From: Trichobilharzia regenti
Taxonomy: Eukaryota; Platyhelminthes; Trematoda; Strigeidida; Schistosomatidae
DNA: 64,000 bases
NCBI GenBank assembly: GCA_944472135.2
Contig: OX235270.1
Coordinates: 133,343,632 to 133,407,631, forward strand
Direction of reading: 5' to 3'
Shown: positions 34,400 to 44,369 of the stretch, in pieces
Numbering within the stretch: position 1 is the first letter of the stretch
How the letters are laid out: the number at the start of each line of letters is the position of its first letter
The notes under the pieces: generated by a model
The model's input: the letters and a program-made list of their open reading frames with translations, nothing else
Told to the model about the DNA's origin: nothing
Database searches by the model: none
Translations under genes and position numbers: made by a program

Positions 34400-35400
34400 T
34401 CAGTGTAATGAAAGTGATATGGTTAGCAAAGGGAGTGAGAGATTGACCACACTCTCTTTCTGTATGCGTAAGTTTGGTCTGTGACGTTTGATTGCAATTG
34501 CTTCAGCAAATCGTAGTAGATTCTCTGTCCTTTGTATGTTTAATATTTTGAAGGATTTAGAAATCTCGACAAAATGACCCGTATCCACACGGTGGGTGTC
34601 TGGTAATTGCACTTTTTAAATATCTGCTTCCTTTTAAACAGAAGTTTCCTGGAATATGCTCTGAAAACCGGATAGAAGCCTTTCTTTCTGTCCTTCCAGT
34701 GTACTTGCTGCCGCAGGCACACGTAAATTTATAAATGCAGTTGGAGGTAACATCAGCAGGGTACTTATCCAGTTTCCATTGCCTTATAGAGCATGTAGTA
34801 CTGTATAGTGTCACCAAATTGGATGCAGGGAAGCATCTCTCTATTGCTCCCTTCATCCTCTTTTCAATCTTTCGAGATACGGTTTCTCCTTTGTATGGGA
34901 GGCAAATGAACATTTTCTTCTTCTCAACTGTTGGAGATTTCTCTTTCTCATCTCTTTCTTTGCTGTACTTTAAGATAAATCCTTTTGGATACCCGTTTTC
35001 CTTAAGGCATTTTTCGACAAAGCTTAATTCTTCTTCTACCTTGTTAGGCGAACATAATTTTCTGGCCCTGTTGTATAGTGTCCTCACTAATCCCCTCTTA
35101 TAGCTCGTAGGGTAGAAGCTGTTGTAGTGAAGGTATTTTCCGGTCCAAGTTTCTTACCTGTAGATGGACATTTCGACCGTTCCATCGTTTCTTCTTTTTA
35201 CATTTAGGTCGAGGAAATCGAACTCATCGTTGTGTTCGTATTCCATGGTGAATTTAATGTTTGGGTGGACCTAATTTAGGCGGTCAAGTTTGAAAATTCA
35301 TTCCGCCTACTAAAGTCTAGCGACCAACCTGTCTAGATAATAAGTGTAGTTTGCTGTCTGGGTGGTGGGACGTCATTTATCTTCTGAGTTGGGTTGTAAC
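34400..35400 (-). mobile_element. Penelope-like element: RT C-terminus and GIY-YIG endonuclease
   Basis: The minus strand from 35087 is open for 176 codons: R-T-L-Y-N-R-A-R-K-L-C, V-E-K-C-L-K-E-N-G-Y-P-K-G-F, then P-Y-K-G-E-T-V-S-R-K-I, and the nuclease core C-I-Y-K-F-T-C-A-C-G-S-K-Y-T-G-R-T. A frameshift near 34600 moves the C-terminus into a second frame with H-R-V-D-T-G-H-F-V-E and F-A-E-A-I-A-I-K-R-H. The usual Y-I-G is Y-T-G here. The catalytic palm upstream of about 35350 is missing. Confidence 0.8.
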
Positions 35401-36499
35401 TGCCCTTGATCGATAACATCTCAGACTAGGAGTAATGCTATCGATTTGCTTACAGATATCATAGATGAACTTTAGATGTTGCTGTCATCTTACGTCATAA
35501 TATTGTCTGCAGCTTAGAAAAAGGTGCTAAATTTGCTAGACCAGGCTTTGTATATTACACATCTGCCTTTGACTCTGCAGTCTAGGCCTCTTTTGTTAAA
35601 TAAGCTTGAGGTGACGTAAACAGGGTGCTGGCTGGACTGATGAATGACTGCATTCTTATTTTAATTACAGAAAGCAATACGATGTATTATTATTGCTCCC
35701 TTGGGTTCCTAGTGGAACATAAGGCTTCAACTGCACGTCTCCATTTGCTTCTGTCTTCTGCTGTACTTTTCGCCTGCATCCATGTTAGTCCATATTCTTT
35801 CAACTCCTCTTCACACGATCTCCTCCATGTCACCCTTGCACTGACGTCCCACACGCCGCTTCCCTTTCGGGTTCCACTCGAGGGCTTGACGCGCGGTGTC
35901 ACCCAGCGGTCTCCTCAGCGAGTGTCCGATCCATCTCCACTTTCTCCTGCATATTTGTTGGGCGATTGGTTCTTGCTTTGTTTGTTCCCATAATTCCTTG
36001 TTGGTGATTCTTTCCGGCCATCTGATCTTCAGTATAGAGCGAAGACAGTTGTTAATAAAGGTCTGCAACAGGCTGTTGGAAATATTCTTTGTGACCCCCG
36101 CCAAGTTTCTGATCCGTATAGAAGAACTGACTGACTTGACGTTTGTATTGAAAATCCGCGAATTTTGTTGTTGATGCTGAGTGACGAAGATTTCCAGATT
36201 GATTTCAGGTTGATGAATGTGTTTCTCGCCTTCCCGATTCTCACTCGATTTGACATCCTCGTCCGTTCCCTCCTGTAGTTGAGACAATGCTCCCTAGAAA
36301 GTGAGTGAATGAAGTAACCTCTTTCAAATCCCTCCCGTTGATGGTGATTGACGTTGGATGTTGCTGTTGTTGTTGTTGGTTGGTTGGTTATTTTCATAAC
36401 CTCCGTCTTGTCTGTGTTAACCTGGAGTCCTGTCTTCGCTGGCTGCTTCTTCGACCAGTTTGTCGGTTTTCGCTTGTAAGTCTTCGATTTTGTGTGACA

Positions 36500-37495
36500 T
36501 CAAACATAAATCATCGCTGCGCGAAATCCAGGTCTTCTAGGTTCTTCACGTCGTCGGTCCAGGATATCCCTGTCTTCTCGTTTCCCACTGTCTGACGCAT
36601 AATCCAGTCCACCACAATTAGGAATATCATTGGTGATAGATAATATGCACCCTTGTCTGACTCCTGTGTTTACTCCAAACGCCTCGCTGAGTTTTCCGTT
36701 GTGGATCACTTGACATGTGCCGTTGTCGTACAGCTGTTGAATAAGGTTGATGAATATTTGGGGTACGCCATAGTACTCGAGTAATTTCCAAATTACTTCA
36801 CGATCAACGCTGTCGAAGGCCTTCTCAAAGTCTATAAAGTTGAGGTAGAGGTTTGATTGCCATTCCATGCTTTGTTCTGTGATGATGATGCGTAGAGTTG
36901 CAATTTGGTCAGTACATGATTTGCCTTTCCTGAATCCAGCTTGTTCTGGTCGGAGTTCTGTCTCCAGTGCGTCCTTTAATCTCTCCAGGATGATGCGACT
37001 CAGGATTTTACTTGGCGTCGATAGGAGCATGATTCCTCGCCAGTTCTTGCAGAGTGGGTCCTAAGTCGCCCTTCTTTGGTAGTTTCACGAGGTAACCTTT
37101 CCTCCAGTCAGTAGGCACCTTTCCCTCCTTCCAGACCTTTTGCAATAATGGAGTCAGCATGTCTGCTGTCGTCTCTGGGTCGCTTTCAGTGCTTCAGGGG
37201 GTATTCCATCTGGTCCGGCTGCTTTTCCAGCTTTCAGAAGCTTGATTGCGTTCAAGACTTCAGCTCTCGTTGGAGGATTGGTGTCAACTTGCAGTTGTGT
37301 GCGCGCTGTTGTTGGTATTTCTGGACGGGTTGCAGGTGATGGTCGGTTCAAGAGTCCTTTGAAGTGATCCGCCCATTGTTTAATCTGTTTTTCTTCCTTG
37401 GTAATTGGGTTCCCTTGGCTGTCTTTTATAGGTTTCGCTTGTGTTGGTCTCTTCCCGGATAGAGATTTGGTTATCTGATATAGTGTCCTCAGGTC
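36500..37495 (-). pseudogene. RTE reverse transcriptase, frameshifted
   Basis: In pieces: A-G-K-A-A-G-P-D-G-I-P-P-E-A-L-K (37151-37351), and M-L-L-S-T-P-S-K-I with Q-A-G-F-R-K-G-K-S-C-T-D-Q (motif region, 36900-37030). Then come L-N-F-I-D-F-E-K-A-F-D-S-V (palm motif A with its Asp) and V-N-T-G-V-R-Q-G-C-I-L. The F-A-D-D motif that should follow is split by 4 inserted bases near 36520 and the frame is lost. It is the non-functional partner of the endonuclease ORF. Confidence 0.8.
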
Positions 37496-38748
37496 CCTTT
37501 TGCCTTCTCAGCTTCAGTGGCGAGGTTGTCGTAGAATCGTCTTTTGTCCTTCCTAGCACTCTTCTTCACTTCTTTGTCCAGTGCTGTGTAAGTTGAGCTC
37601 AGCGTCTCCTTCTCCTGTCCGTCCTTGCATTGAATCATTTTCTCTTTCACCATTCTCCTCTCTTCTATTAATTTCCAAGTGTCCGTTGAGAGCCATTCCT
37701 TGTCTTGTCTCTTCTTTCTTCCTAGAACCGTTGAACACGTTTCGTTGAGAATCGCCTTCAGAGACTTCCAATGTTCTTCCACGCATGATTCTTCAGTGAT
37801 GTCGCGTAGTGTTTCCTGCTTTGCTCTGACAGTTGCAGTGAAAGTGTCTTTTGTGGTTGTGTCCTTCAGTAATTGAGTGTTGAACTTGCATTGTGGCCTA
37901 TCCCCAGCTATCCTCGAGGCTTTTAGTTTCACCTTGAAAGTCCCTTGTACTAGATAGTGGTCTGAACCCACATCTGCTCCTCTCCTTGACCTTGTGTCCA
38001 GTAGGCTCCGTCTCCACTTTCTTGAAATTGAGATGAAGTCTATTTGATTCTTGGTGTTTCCATCTGGTGAAATCCATGTCGTCTTGTGTATATCCTTGTG
38101 TTTGAACACACTACCACCAATCACCAAATCATTGAAGGCGCAGAAGTCTGAGAAGAGTTCACCATTGTCGTTCATTTCGCCGAGGGCCTCACGACCCATG
38201 GTGAGTTCTCTTCCTGTGTTGTCTCCTCCCAGCTTCGCATTCATGTCGCCCATCAGGATTTTGATATCGCCATTTGGGACGTTGTCCATTATTGCTTGTA
38301 GTTGTCTGTAGAACGCCTCCTTCTTCTCTTGTTCTGAGACGTTTGTAGGCGCATAGCATTGAATGACTGTAACTTTCCTTCCTTTTGAGTTGAACCTGGC
38401 TGTCATTATCCTGGAGGAGATTGGTTCCCACTGCATGAGAGCTTTGGCTGCTGTTGGTGACATCATGATGGCCACTCCCTCGGTGTGCTCGTGGTTGTCC
38501 TCTGGGTGGCCGGAAAAGATTACTGTCTCTCCAGTAGGTAGTTGGCACCTTCCAGTTCCGTTCCATCTGCTTTCGCAGATTCCCAACACTTCTATTCTGT
38601 ACCTTCTCATTTCAGCGGCTATCTGGGCAGCCTTTCCAGTTTCGTACATTGTACGAACATTCCAGGTACCCATCCTTACTTTTGCTTTCATCGAAAGAAG
38701 GCACATCGGCTGACTGGCTTCCCGAAGGCTTTCACCAGCCTGCGTCAT
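37489..38748 (-). CDS. RTE endonuclease ORF (419 aa)
   Basis: This apurinic-type endonuclease nicks target DNA during LINE retrotransposition. Recognisable motifs in order: G-T-W-N-V-R-T (catalytic Asn about residue 30), C-E-S-R-W-N (Glu 59), Q-C-Y-A-P-T-N, L-M-G-D-M-N-A-K-L-G (Asp 168, Asn 170), Q-I-D-F-I-S-I (Asp 237) and G-S-D-H-Y-L-V (Asp 263, His 264). All look intact. The frame ends at a stop after A-K-G-T, at a run A-AAA-GGG, where the reverse transcriptase continues in the -1 frame. I read that as a mutation rather than programmed frameshifting. The first ATG of the frame is used as the start. Confidence 0.85.
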   Translation of the reverse strand: MTQAGESLREASQPMCLLSMKAKVRMGTWNVRTMYETGKAAQIAAEMRRYRIEVLGICESRWNGTGRCQLPTGETVIFSGHPEDNHEHTEGVAIMMSPTAAKALMQWEPISSRIMTARFNSKGRKVTVIQCYAPTNVSEQEKKEAFYRQLQAIMDNVPNGDIKILMGDMNAKLGGDNTGRELTMGREALGEMNDNGELFSDFCAFNDLVIGGSVFKHKDIHKTTWISPDGNTKNQIDFISISRKWRRSLLDTRSRRGADVGSDHYLVQGTFKVKLKASRIAGDRPQCKFNTQLLKDTTTKDTFTATVRAKQETLRDITEESCVEEHWKSLKAILNETCSTVLGRKKRQDKEWLSTDTWKLIEERRMVKEKMIQCKDGQEKETLSSTYTALDKEVKKSARKDKRRFYDNLATEAEKAKGT

Positions 38749-38943
38749 TTCACTTCCCCGATTCCAGCGAAAAGTAAGGCTATTGCTTATGTTTTTAGAA
38801 TTTTTAATATATTTATTCGTTGAAGTTTCTGTAGCGATTTGGTTGTTTTACAGGGGTGGAGTTGCTAGCACCACGCCCCAACCCTCCCTCTTTACCCTGG
38901 CTTAGGACCGGCGAGAAAACTAGCAAGCTAGTATCTGGCGAAG

Positions 38944-38946
38944 TTG

Positions 38947-39027
<81 letters not shown>
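38944..39027. repeat. (TA)n microsatellite at the RTE 5' end
   Basis: About 40 TA units, interrupted once near 38957, begin within a few bases of the RTE 5' boundary. Confidence 0.95.
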
Positions 39028-39032
<5 letters not shown>

Positions 39033-39054
39033 AAAATCCTCCATTGTTTCACTT

Positions 39055-39920
39055 AATGCAGCCAGTGTCTCTATGTGCCCTTCTTTCCCCCTCTCCTATT
39101 TTTTGTTTTCTGATGAGGAAAACTTTGTCAAGTATACTGATAACCTAACTGTCTGCAGGCCGGATTTCTTCTCAGTCAGATTGTTCCACATTGAACGGCT
39201 TCTTATTATAAATTAGTCAGTGGTTCCTGTTAAACGGTTTTAAGCTAAATCCCCCAAATATCAGATAGTTAATTTCACTTCTAGACGCAAACGTGACTAA
39301 CATGAACTGGTTCTTTTCCATGATTATTGTATCACAGACAACACTGGAATTGAAACTAAGTCGGAAGTTGAATACCTTGGATTATGTCTTCCCCCTGATC
39401 TTCCCATATCATGTTAATTTCTAAAAAGATATTTCGTCTAATCTTCTAAGTAAGAAAATCTGGTTTCACTCAGTCTTTCCTCTTACAATTTATTCATTCT
39501 TATATTCGACCTAATTCTTCGTTATTGCTCCCCCCTATTCCTTCCTGGGCTACTTAAGAAGGACTTTGTTACAGTGTACTGCGAATAGAACTAAAATCTG
39601 TCATTAGGGTAAATGGGTTAAAGCCAAACAAACTCGTTGTAAACAGACACATGGACTGATGCTACAAGTTAACGAATATCATCTTATCGAACCGTGAACA
39701 TCTCTTTCCTTGTATTTCATCAGGTAGAACGAGAAGCAACTGTAGGAGACTTTATGCTCAGACACTTAGGTATGAAAAGTCTACAATACCTTATTTGGCA
39801 CTCATTTTATCCGATACGAAAAGCTTTAGGTATGAAAGTATTAACTCACTGCGAAGGAGTAACTAAACTGTCCCTTTTATTCTTTCCATCATTAAAATAC
39901 CGTTGCTACTGTTGCTGGTA
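39055..39920 (+). mobile_element. CR1-like LINE reverse transcriptase fragment
   Basis: Plus-strand frames read F-V-K-Y-T-D-N-L-T-V-C-R-P (a degraded Y-A-D-D), then G-I-E-T-K-S-E-V-E-Y-L-G, and L-I-L-R-Y-C-S-P-L-F with P-G-L-L-K-K-D-F-V-T-V. At 39694-39921 follow G-D-F-M-L-R-H-L-G and T-H-C-E-G-V-T-K-L-S-L-L. The same family recurs on the minus strand at 54510-55090. The catalytic motif is Y-T-D-N, and several frame breaks exist. Confidence 0.65.
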
Positions 39921-39974
39921 ATTTTAAATTTCAATTTTACATTCATATTCTTACTTTTATTATTATTATTATTC

Positions 39975-40156
39975 TTTTTGATTTACATCTTCATTCCACA
40001 CTGTATTTTCGTACAAGTATGGAATTTTCATCATGGATATCACTAGCCCAAATTTTGCCGGCCAACCATTGATATCAGGTGTGAGTCGGCAGGGGATTGA
40101 ACCTCGGACCATGTGCATGATCGGCGAGAGTCCTAACCACTGTGCCACCGACGCAC
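39975..40156 (-). mobile_element. SINE-1, complete
   Basis: Minus strand: GTGCGTCGGTGGCACAGTGG (acceptor start and A box), the anticodon-like arm with one change (GATCATGCACATGGTC), B box GGTTCAATCC, acceptor end CCGACTCACA, the usual tail, and an (AAT)n-rich 3' end. It is followed on its 5' side by an (AGT)n tract at 40157-40177. Confidence 0.85.
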
Positions 40157-40599
40157 AGTAGTAGTAGTAGTAGTAGTACAAGTGATCTGTTAATTATGTT
40201 TCCTCATACTATGTATTGTAAAGCGACAATCAGAAACAATATTGTACTAAATGCTGGGAAGTACATGCTCTATCGAATATATTGTTAAGAATAAATTATT
40301 ACTATTATTAAGATCAATTATGCAAAAACTTTCACAGCATTTTTCTTTCTTTCTTTCTGAAATTAAGCCTTCAGAATACAGACTAAATAGTGAATGGAAG
40401 CTTCATTACTATTCAGCCATTCAGCTTGAATGAACTCAACATGCCTACCATTTCACTACTGCCACCAAACCAGCATTGAAATTATCCATTTAAACTATAA
40501 ACATATTTTCAATCATCCTAAATTGGGGGGGGGGGGGACTGTCTTTCAAAGAAATAGAATTTAATGTTTTTTGGAGGATGATGACTGGCAGCAAAATCT

Positions 40600-40720
40600 A
40601 AGATGCACATATCGTCCTATTTGGGACTTTTCGATTGGATGTACCTACAACTGCCAATGAATTGTGCTATTCTCAAGCCCAATACTTATTGTTTCAAACG
40701 CTAGAGTATTTTGGGCCAAT
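40600..40720 (-). mobile_element. Decayed classic Sm-alpha hammerhead element
   Basis: Minus strand: GGTACATCCA (stem I side), a damaged core ATCGAAAAG where CUGAUGAG is expected, then TCCCAAATAGGACGA (stem II as in the well-known Schistosoma hammerhead) and a lost GAAA box. A block resembling the CTGGATTCCACTGC product-side follows. This is a different ribozyme lineage from the CTGAAGAG elements elsewhere in the window. Self-cleavage is not expected. Confidence 0.55.
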
Positions 40721-40729
40721 CAATCAACG

Positions 40730-42190
40730 GGAAAGAGGAAATCGACTTAAGCATTCACTGTTTAACCACTTGACACAATCGTCCAAAATGGCACAGCCCA
40801 ATACGATACAATTAAGGAATATTATTTAACTGTAGTGTCTTCAATATGATGAAATTCTTTTACTGCGGCTGCTCTGAAAATGGTGTCACGCACTTTGGAA
40901 ACAAGTCTAATGAAGTAATTTCCTTCGACTTGGGGAATGGTGGCCAGCGTAGCTCTGTTGGACTAGAATGTTAGCCACCAATAGTTGGTAAACCTTACCG
41001 TGACCTTAAGTCACTATACTTGACATCAAGAATAATTAATTAAAAGGTCTCATTCCAGGGAAAAAACGAATCCAGTATTTTAAAATATTTTTCGCCGAAT
41101 TAATTTTTAATTTATCACACACACACACACACACAAATACAAGCACACACACACCCAACATTACGAAATTTGATCCACACATGTGGAAAACATTGAGGGA
41201 TTCTTTATTATTTTTTGACAAGATTTTGTCAACATCTTGCTTCACTTGCATACACACACACACACACAAACAAATGACTATATTTTTGTATATAATAAAC
41301 ACACATTTTGACTCATTACTTTAGTCATCACTTATGAAGACAACTCACATACTAATGTGATCATGATCATAATTCATGCATCAGATTACCCACCTGAGAC
41401 CGTGAACTTCGGCCCAATCAATTGACGGGAAAATCTAAAATCAATTAAAGATTACCCACCTGTCTAGTGTGTATATGCACGTATGTCTGTTTACTTGACA
41501 GAGCTAACATTTATTTTCATGCTTATTTTTGGGTGAAAAAAAATACTGAACAGTGATCATTAATACAATATTAGTATTTTTAAATAGGTAAAACCAGGCA
41601 AAAGCGTATGAAATGTCTAGCCTCGTCATCACGATGTACTTTCAAGGTGGTGTTAGGCCATTAGAGGCAGTTGTTAGGACGTCTTCCTCGTCAAGAAATT
41701 AGACACCAAAACGTAAAAACCAAATTGAATACATTTTGCAGATTAATCCCAGTAATCCTTACGCACCAGTCAATTAATGACAACTTCTACTATGACGTGT
41801 GATTTACACTGAATAAGGATATATTCTCATCGATAAGGTTTTTTTTACCATCTAATGATGACGCAACAGAAAAATTTTCTTCACTGAACAGTTAATTTCC
41901 TTTTAAACCCCTTGAGGCGTCAGACTACCCACCGCTGATGCAGTATATAATGTCTGAAGTTGCGACAGAAACCTGCTTTTGTCTCCTCTGGATTCAGTAC
42001 AATAGAATTTCACAGGGGAGGACTTGACTAGACATCTAGTAGGGATGGCGACCGCGTTAGCGACTGCGTCTCGTATTTCATCAGCTGGTTGGTCATCGAT
42101 TCAGCGACTCCCAGATCTCTTCTGGGGGTCCCGTCGCAAATTAGGTCTCCATTCCAGCCTTAATTATTAACCGTTACATAAATATATAAT
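40730..42190. other. Intergenic, short repeats only
   Basis: Contains (AC)n tracts at about 41118-41134 and 41253-41268, and a 14-base direct repeat (41383-41396 and 41449-41462). Near 41574-41602 is TTTTTAAATAGGTAAAACCA, which matches the Penelope end at 31717 and 42943. No gene was recognised. Confidence 0.4.
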
Positions 42191-42194
42191 TCCC

Positions 42195-42535
42195 ATCGGT
42201 TACAGGATTTCATCATGAGCTGACATCAGTTAGAGAACCATTGGAAAACCTTCGAGTACTGGACAGCTGTTTCGTCCTAGTTTGGAACTCTTCACCAGTA
42301 CGCACCCACCACTACAGGTCGAATCCAGGACCTTCCGGTTACAAGGCGAGCTCGTATACCATTAAGCCACTGGGACCCGATCCAATGGCCAGCCAATGAA
42401 TTCTAACTTCTGCCAATTCACAATATAGCGCGACCGCTAGCCAATGTCTTCGGCGAGTATTTGTCCTCACATCCGACCCACTGCACCCTACTGGTCACGA
42501 CTTCCCACTGGGGCCCCAGGTAACTACCTACCTGA
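42195..42535 (-). mobile_element. Hammerhead-bearing SINE, nearly full length
   Basis: Minus strand: a 5' block from about 42535, an A-box-like TGGCTTAATGGTATACGAGC, a B-box-like block CTGGATTCGACCTG, and a hammerhead at 42256-42301. The tail ends CATGATGAAATCCTG. In the ribozyme the first conserved base is changed (GTGAAGAG for CTGAAGAG) and stem II has a mismatch (TTCC/GGAC), so activity is doubtful. Confidence 0.8.
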
Positions 42536-42819
42536 TTCCAATTTACGATACTTCAATGGTACCCACTACAATCTCGAAAAATAGTTCCCACAATTGATAA
42601 ATCATCATTTATCCACTGGCTTAGAAGTAAACACTTCATGTTTCCTTATTTTTCTTCTTTTTACGAATCACTAATGTAACGCGTATCTCCCTCAGTATCA
42701 ACTTTATTGGTAGTCCTTCTCACTTTAAAATTTGATCATTAGAATATATGAGAAAATCAAGTAGTAGGGAGTAACCCTTTAGTCAGGATTTGTTTCGGAT
42801 TATTGTTTTCCGTCCCAAT

Positions 42820-42932
42820 AGTTGAATCATCAACTGATTCACCTCGTTCCCTAAACGTTCGTGGATTTGATCGCTTGTGGGATCAGAATCGCCTACTGGA
42901 GAAGAAAAAGAACAAAATAGCCTTCCAGTGAT
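42820..42932. repeat. Block B, copy 2 (precedes block A)
   Basis: It matches 32699-32809, running from TTGAATCATCAACTGATT to CCTTCCAGTGATC. Here it lies just before block A rather than after it. Confidence 0.8.
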
Positions 42933-42942
42933 CATTAACATA

Positions 42943-43921
42943 TTATTTTTAAATAGGTAAAAGAAAAGCAGACAAATGTGATAACAACTCACACATAGGA
43001 TATTTCAGTATTTGACTGCCTTAAGGAGAAAGACAAAAGGTCAAATTACTCAGCCATTTTTGCTGACGCGTACACTCTAACCAACATATTTCTTACCTGA
43101 ATGGATGGATGACTCATGCTAGGAAAAGATAACGGCTATATAAGATTTAATAGTGTGAAATATGCCCATCATTATTAATTAAAAGTCAAAAATTAAAAGT
43201 TATATAAGTGTGAATAAGGCATTTCGCCAGGCGATATCTTCATTTCGTAGTCTCATTACAACCGCTCTACAACTAACATGATCCACAATAATAAAATAAA
43301 ATTTTAAAAAAATACATGACAATTACTCAGTTATATAAGAGAATAACAACCATGGATATTCAGGGTAGTCTCTAGACTTATTTTTCAAACACTTATAAAA
43401 TTGAAGATGTCATTCACTTCTCAGTTCTCGTCTCATACAATGAAGGTGTCATTCACGTATCTTTTGTAGAAGTTAAGCGCCTTTATAACAGGTGTGAGAG
43501 TACTGCTCTCCTGACTAGCCAAGAAGAAGAAGTCTTCTAGCAACGGACCGAGTGGTGAATCCATAGCTACTCCATCTCTCTGTCTACAGATTTCAGTGTT
43601 AAAAAAAGAGATTGAACATTTACAGCACATAGAAGTATGAGCTCTTTTAGGTACAATGTGGTCATCCCTGCATTTCCAATTAGATCTTCTTCGCGTATAT
43701 GTCTTGTTTTAATATTAATAATGGGGATATTTAAAGATTCCTATGTTTGTATTATGTAAGTCTATGTAATTAAAAATGAAGCATCCAGTTTCATTTAATC
43801 GAACCCTGCACGAACTAACATCAGTTAGAGAGAACAATGAAAACGAAGAAGCACTGGACAGCTGTTTCGTCCTAGTTTGTGACTGACTGACTGTCTATGA
43901 GTGCACACCCATTGAGTTTCC
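42943..43921 (-). mobile_element. Penelope RT plus ribozyme-element segment, copy 2 (block A)
   Basis: Direct repeat of 31717-32691 with few substitutions: in the encoded peptide N-E-I-Y becomes T-E-I-C and G-I-A becomes G-V-A. It keeps the S-P-L-G-P-L-L-E-D and mutated Y-V-N-D-T-F-I-V motifs. Its far side continues into the rest of the hammerhead element (to about 44115), which copy 1 lacks, so this copy is probably nearer the original arrangement. Confidence 0.8.
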
Positions 43922-44115
43922 GACTGAGGACTTTTTCGTAGGTAGTTGAGCTCGCAGACCATTCATTCACTGGGATCCGATCTAATGGTTCATGAATTCT
44001 GACTTTTGTCAATTGGTGATGTATATAACCCAGCCGTTGGCCTCTGTCATAGGTGAGGAAGTGATCTCTTACCTGAATCGGTGGACCTCGCCCATTACGA
44101 CTTCTCAATTGTACT
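43800..44115 (-). mobile_element. Decayed hammerhead-type SINE
   Basis: The plus strand shows CATCAGTTAGAGAGAAC, CTGGACAGCTGTTTCGTCCT and then CAGTGAATG-type sequence where the A-box complement of the intact copies lies, ending near 44115. The GAAA box and stem III are intact, but the CTGANGA region has become a GACTGACTGACTG run. It overlaps the right end of block A. Confidence 0.65.
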
Positions 44116-44199
44116 TCATGTGTTTTAATCCATTAATTAACTATTGAGTATCCGCTTTCTTATTTCCCTGAATCTTAGTAATAATCATTTAAATAGCAT

Positions 44200-44360
44200 T
44201 CATGGACTGATTTATAGGGATTTGATCACAGACCAATATCACTGGGGAGGACTATTGAAAACTAGGCAATACTGACTCAATGTTTCGAATGATATTCCTA
44301 GGTTCATCAGCTGTATCTTCGCATAATACCACTGGGCTCCTGGGGTAAACTAGTTGAGTG
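44200..44360 (-). mobile_element. Variant hammerhead-like SINE remnant
   Basis: Minus strand: GATACAG, CTGATGA, CCTAGGAATATCATTC, GAAAC, then GAGTC and AGTATTG. The order imitates stem I, box 1, stem II, GAAA, triplet, stem I of the hammerheads nearby, and the flank GGATTTGATC resembles the tail of the intact copies. Stem II does not pair well next to the core, so this is a related remnant rather than a confident ribozyme. Confidence 0.4.
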
Positions 44361-44369
44361 AATACTGTT

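Larger units (their letters stand above)
35690..38938 (-). mobile_element. RTE-type LINE, near full length, inactivated
   Basis: On the minus strand the 5' untranslated part starts near 38938 (GGTAAAGAGGGAGGGTTGGG), followed by an endonuclease ORF from 38748. The reverse transcriptase comes next in shifted frames, then a C-terminal segment (W-R-W-I-G-H-S-L-R near 35930). The 3' end near 35690 has an (ATT)n run. The order and motifs match the RTE clade (schistosome SR2-like). The RT is broken by at least three lesions: a stop and frame change near 37490, another shift near 37160-37040, and a 4-base insertion that splits the catalytic F-A-D-D near 36520. Both ends appear present, unlike other LINE copies here. 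Confidence 0.85.

Noticed and set aside
37489..37510. Programmed -1 frameshifting in the RTE
   Set aside because: The heptamer fits only partly and the copy has other frame breaks, so plain mutation is the simpler reading; kept only as a check in the findings.
37553..37786. Additional protein overlapping the RTE endonuclease
   Set aside because: Out-of-frame reading of the same LINE sequence, as are the plus-strand frames at 37679-38823.
38813..39216. Open frames of alternating Tyr and Ile on both strands
   Set aside because: They are produced by the (TA)n microsatellite; the same holds at 25363-25638 and 45647-45878.
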